A DNA stretch of 64,000 nucleotides from Nocardia vinacea NBRC 16497 (lineage in GTDB: Bacteria > Actinomycetota > Actinomycetes > Mycobacteriales > Mycobacteriaceae): NCBI RefSeq assembly GCF_000308835.1, contig NZ_BAGN01000172.1:25049-89048 (forward strand). Direction: 5' to 3'. The stretch's first letter is position 1. Every line of letters starts with the position of its first letter. Shown here piece by piece: positions 61,510-64,000 of the stretch. Below the pieces are notes generated by a model, which was not told the origin of the DNA, searched no databases, and was given only the letters and a program-made list of their open reading frames with translations. The position numbers and the translations under genes are program-made.

Positions 61510-62265
61510 TTAGCGGGTAGCGCCGAACGGGATCGTGTTGCGTGCGTTGCGCAGGATCGATGGCAGTCGTGAGGCGTGGGTGATTGCGCGGAACTGCCAA
61601 CTGTCTTCTGCGGGAACGATTCCGGCCGACTGCATGGCGTCGAGTAGGTCGAAGAGGGTCTCGCCCTCGTACATGCGGCCGTCGGGGGTGAAGTGGTAGC
61701 GGTCGACGGCGGTGCATTGGACGAAGGTCCCGACACCATGGATCGCGGGCGCGGACTCGTCGTAGGGGTAGAACCGCAATGGTCCGTCGTGGTGTCCACT
61801 GCCGATGTAGCGGATGGCTATTCGGGTTTCGCCCTCCGGTGTGATGTCGATGTAGACCTGCCCCGGTAGCGGGTCGTAACGCCAGTCCGGGATGGCGTCG
61901 AAGAACGCGAAGTTGTATGCGACGAACTCCTCCTGGCCGACCATCACCCGACCGAAGGTGGTCGGATCCTTGTATCGGAGGTCGTCGGTGTACAACTCGT
62001 CGTTGCGCGACATGTCCCGTGCCAGCCAACTCCACCAGTACTTCTTCGCCCATTCCAGCATCCAGGCGATATCGACACCGAAGGTCTTGTAGTGCTGGAT
62101 CTTTCGTTCGAAGTCGACAAACCATTGGCGGGTCATGGCATTGAGCTCGTCCTCGGTGAGCACCGGGACCCGGCCGCCTGCGCGGTTGCCTGCCAGAAAC
62201 TGCGGTAGCGGCTGCCGCAGGCGCGGTTTCGCCAGTGCCTGCTCGAACAATGCTTCGTCGAACAT
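61510..62265 (-). CDS. NTF2-like fold protein
   Basis: 251 aa. The central part (TTFGRVMVGQEEFVAYNFAFFDAIPDWRYDPL, FYPYDESAPAIHGVG) resembles SnoaL/NTF2-like proteins that act on polycyclic or steroid-like substrates. A long aromatic N-terminal helical region precedes it. ATG at 62265 has AAGGAG 7 nt upstream. Divergent from a TetR gene with an elaborate operator between, so probably inducible. Confidence 0.7.
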   Translation of the reverse strand: MFDEALFEQALAKPRLRQPLPQFLAGNRAGGRVPVLTEDELNAMTRQWFVDFERKIQHYKTFGVDIAWMLEWAKKYWWSWLARDMSRNDELYTDDLRYKDPTTFGRVMVGQEEFVAYNFAFFDAIPDWRYDPLPGQVYIDITPEGETRIAIRYIGSGHHDGPLRFYPYDESAPAIHGVGTFVQCTAVDRYHFTPDGRMYEGETLFDLLDAMQSAGIVPAEDSWQFRAITHASRLPSILRNARNTIPFGATR

Positions 62266-62295
62266 GTGCCGACTCCTTTTCATCAGGCGAACCGC

Positions 62296-62365
62296 CCAAC
62301 TGGAAACGGCCGATTCTAGTTCATGATTGCATGGCATCGGTCTAGAATCAACCGTTTCCAGTTGG
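62296..62365. promoter_or_regulatory. Symmetric divergent promoter with mirrored operators
   Basis: CCAACTGGAAACGG plus GATTCTAG on the left mirror CTAGAATC plus CCGTTTCCAGTTGG on the right, with 22 nt between. Each inner arm gives TAGAAT, a -10 box for one direction, and each outer arm lies just downstream as a repressor site. Confidence 0.75.
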
Positions 62366-62380
62366 CGTTCGGGAGTCGAA

Positions 62381-63079
62381 GTGACAGAAGAAGGACCAAG
62401 CGGCGAAGCCGATGTGTCGTCGCCGCCTACCGCCCGGCAGTGGCGCGGCCAGTCCTTGGCCGACCGTTCGCTCGTCCGCCGACGGCAGCTGTTGCAGTCC
62501 GGATACGAACTGCTCGGCGTCGGCGGAGTCGCCGATGTCACGGTGCGGGCAGTCTGCCGGCATGCCCAGCTGAGCCCGCGCTATTTCTATGAAAGCTTCA
62601 CCGACACAGACGAATTGATCGTCACTATCTACGACGAATGCAATAGCGAAATCGCGTCCGCTATCGCCGCTGCGGTGCCGCGGGCAAATCTCGCGGAGTC
62701 TGTGCGGGCCGCGATCGATGCCGCAGTCCAGTATTTCGAGACCGATATTCGTCGTGTCCGGGTTCTGCTGCGGGAACCGTTGACCAGCCAATTGCTCGCC
62801 ACGCGGCGAGCGGCCGTGGCACCGGCTTTCCTGACCTCGATCATGGCGGCCGCTGGGATGACCGACTTGTCACCTCTCGGCGACGCCGAACTCGCCATGT
62901 CCGCCAGTGCGCTGTCCGGCGCGCTGGTATCGCTGATGCTCGACTACACCGACCAACGTCTCGCTGTCACCGCCGCCCAGGTCGCCGACTATGCGACCCG
63001 ACTCGTCCGGACCACCGTGCTCGACCTGTCGTTCCCGAAACAGACCGCGGACCCACATGACGTCGGCTACGACGAATGA
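62381..63079 (+). CDS. TetR family regulator
   Basis: 232 aa. Helix-turn-helix DVTVRAVCRHAQLSPRYFYESFTDTDEL; C-terminal helical ligand domain. GTG at 62381 has GGGAG 5 nt upstream. It likely controls itself and the divergent NTF2-like gene. Confidence 0.85.
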   Translation: MTEEGPSGEADVSSPPTARQWRGQSLADRSLVRRRQLLQSGYELLGVGGVADVTVRAVCRHAQLSPRYFYESFTDTDELIVTIYDECNSEIASAIAAAVPRANLAESVRAAIDAAVQYFETDIRRVRVLLREPLTSQLLATRRAAVAPAFLTSIMAAAGMTDLSPLGDAELAMSASALSGALVSLMLDYTDQRLAVTAAQVADYATRLVRTTVLDLSFPKQTADPHDVGYDE

Positions 63080-63154
63080 CGGATCGAGCCGCAAATCATC
63101 CGGTAGTGCCGCGACTCGGGTACTGGCGTCGGTCCTCGGTGGCAGGATGCGGGT

Positions 63155-63748
63155 GTGGGTGACTATTTCGAACGAATCGTCGACCTCGATGTGGCCTCGG
63201 CCGACGCGAGCACGCTGGCCGAGCACATGGTGGACTGGATGGTGTCGCGACGATGGCTGCTTCGCGAGACTTCACGCGAGGCGATGTACAGCCTCCAGGT
63301 CGACGAAGGCTATGTCCCAGGCCCCGACTGGCCGCGGATCACCCATGATTGGGGCGCCGACTGGGTCCCCGGCCCCGTCGCCGTCATCGTCGGCCGCCAC
63401 GACCACTGTCCCGGCCAGGGCGGCATCGAACCGGCCTCCGCAGTATGCCCACGCTGCCAGGCCACCACCGTGATCATCGACTACCCGCAACAATGGCAAG
63501 CCGATCCCGCCGTATGGCAGCCGTTCTCGGACGCGATCGACGCCTGGAAACAAACAGGCACCGGCTCAGCAATCTGCCCCTCCTGCACCACACCGAGCCC
63601 CATCACCACCTGGCAATGGGCAGACGGCTTCGCCCTGGGCACCCTCGCCTTCGACTTCTGGGGTTGGCCGCCCCTCACCGAGGACTTCATCACCGAATGC
63701 GCCACCCAACTCGGGCACCGAATCGAACACCACACCGGCAAGTTCTGA
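63155..63748 (+). CDS. Hypothetical protein with two CxxC pairs
   Basis: 197 aa. CPRC and CPSC about 45 residues apart suggest a zinc site. Tryptophan-rich (WVPGPVAVIVG, TWQWADGFALGTLAFDFWGW). GTG at 63155 has AGGA upstream. No family recognised; no signal peptide. Confidence 0.7.
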   Translation: MGDYFERIVDLDVASADASTLAEHMVDWMVSRRWLLRETSREAMYSLQVDEGYVPGPDWPRITHDWGADWVPGPVAVIVGRHDHCPGQGGIEPASAVCPRCQATTVIIDYPQQWQADPAVWQPFSDAIDAWKQTGTGSAICPSCTTPSPITTWQWADGFALGTLAFDFWGWPPLTEDFITECATQLGHRIEHHTGKF

Positions 63749-63833
63749 ACCGAGGCTGCCAACGATCAGCTGAGCGCGGCGCGGTGACCGTCGAGCTCGG
63801 CACGCAGCTCGACGGGAACGGGTCGCGGCCGAT

Positions 63834-63860
63834 TCGCGGGGTCCCGACAGGACCCCGCGA
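63834..63860 (-). terminator. Terminator of the 134-aa gene, copy 2
   Basis: TCGCGGGGTCC and GGACCCCGCGA are perfect 11-bp arms around CGACA, 30 nt past the copy 2 stop. Confidence 0.78.
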
Positions 63861-64000
63861 CCAGCCGCACCGCACCGACCCGACACCCGTCAGGCAGCGT
63901 CGAGGGCCGCGGTGATCTTGCGGGCCATCGCAGCCACAGCGGGACTGGACTCGCCCTTACCCGGCTGGGCGGCGGCCTCGACGGCGACCAGAACGGTATC
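63841..64000 (-). repeat. Direct repeat of 59711-59870 region
   Basis: About 160 bp nearly identical (roughly four differences) to the segment covering the terminator and 3' part of copy 1. It continues beyond the right edge. The copies are about 4.1 kb apart in the same orientation. Confidence 0.92.
63890..64000 (-). CDS. Conserved hypothetical protein, copy 2 (5' part outside window)
   Basis: Only the last 36 codons are visible. They are identical to copy 1 except Ala for Val in SPAVAAMARKITAALDAA. The rest, including start and promoter, lies outside the window. Confidence 0.85.
   Translation of the reverse strand, partial: DTVLVAVEAAAQPGKGESSPAVAAMARKITAALDAA

Noticed and set aside
1..64000. 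tRNA, rRNA and CRISPR arrays
   Set aside because: No cloverleaf with a GTTCGAATCC-type T arm, no rRNA core sequence and no regularly spaced long repeats with unique spacers were seen.

Overview
The window is high-GC actinobacterial DNA. The order ilvC-ilvN-ilvB, a CFP-6-like PH protein, a DoxX protein, an LppZ-like lipoprotein, gatB and pfkA matches Mycobacterium tuberculosis Rv3001c-Rv3010c. Together with AlkB, an Rpf-type transglycosylase, LIP lipase and PASTA-less Ser/Thr kinase genes, this points to the Mycobacteriales, most likely Nocardia. The genus is an inference. I saw no rRNA, tRNA or CRISPR array.

Layout. 1-8 kb is a defence or stress patch: a TerD protein fused to a PD-(D/E)XK-like nuclease (cut by the left edge), a Nudix gene overlapping an XRE/PLD-like regulator, a divergent run of small orphan genes, and a McrBC restriction pair. 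8-18.5 kb holds housekeeping and accessory genes: Ddn-like protein with TetR, MoxR/CoxE-like pair, MerR with hydrolase, two small secreted proteins, acyl-CoA thioesterase, AlkB and a secreted lipase. 18.8-33.2 kb is the conserved branched-chain amino-acid and gatB-pfkA block. ilvB has a classical attenuator with a leader peptide containing Leu-Leu-Val-Ile, and ilvD sits inside the otherwise mycobacterial order. 33-49.4 kb contains a membrane Ser/Thr kinase, a beta-lactamase-like lipoprotein, an Old Yellow Enzyme with its TetR, HrpB helicase, a FIST/Mut7-C pair, a MerR-HEAT pair, a hemerythrin, an Rpf-type protein and an ABC exporter.

49.6-57.7 kb is the most unusual part. Two 671-residue chimeric enzymes, each an N-terminal polyprenyl synthase joined to a C-terminal class I terpene synthase, face each other as an imperfect inverted repeat. 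A two-gene ABC-2 exporter lies between them. Both carry the same 5' leader, and their prenyltransferase halves contain blocks of 150 and 115 bp with no nucleotide difference, while the cyclase halves have diverged. The island is bordered by debris: an IS3-type transposase fragment on the left; epimerase and MazG-like fragments, an ADP-ribosylglycohydrolase and an oxidoreductase lacking its Rossmann domain on the right. A reasonable model is that each chimera makes its own prenyl diphosphate and cyclises it, the twins giving different products that the ABC pair handles.

58-64 kb carries a D,D-carboxypeptidase, a small acidic protein, an inositol-phosphatase-like enzyme, an NTF2-like protein divergent from a TetR gene across a symmetric operator, and a duplicated 134-aa gene of unknown function. 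The first copy lies below four GTGTCAG heptamers at 11-12 bp spacing; the second is cut by the right edge.
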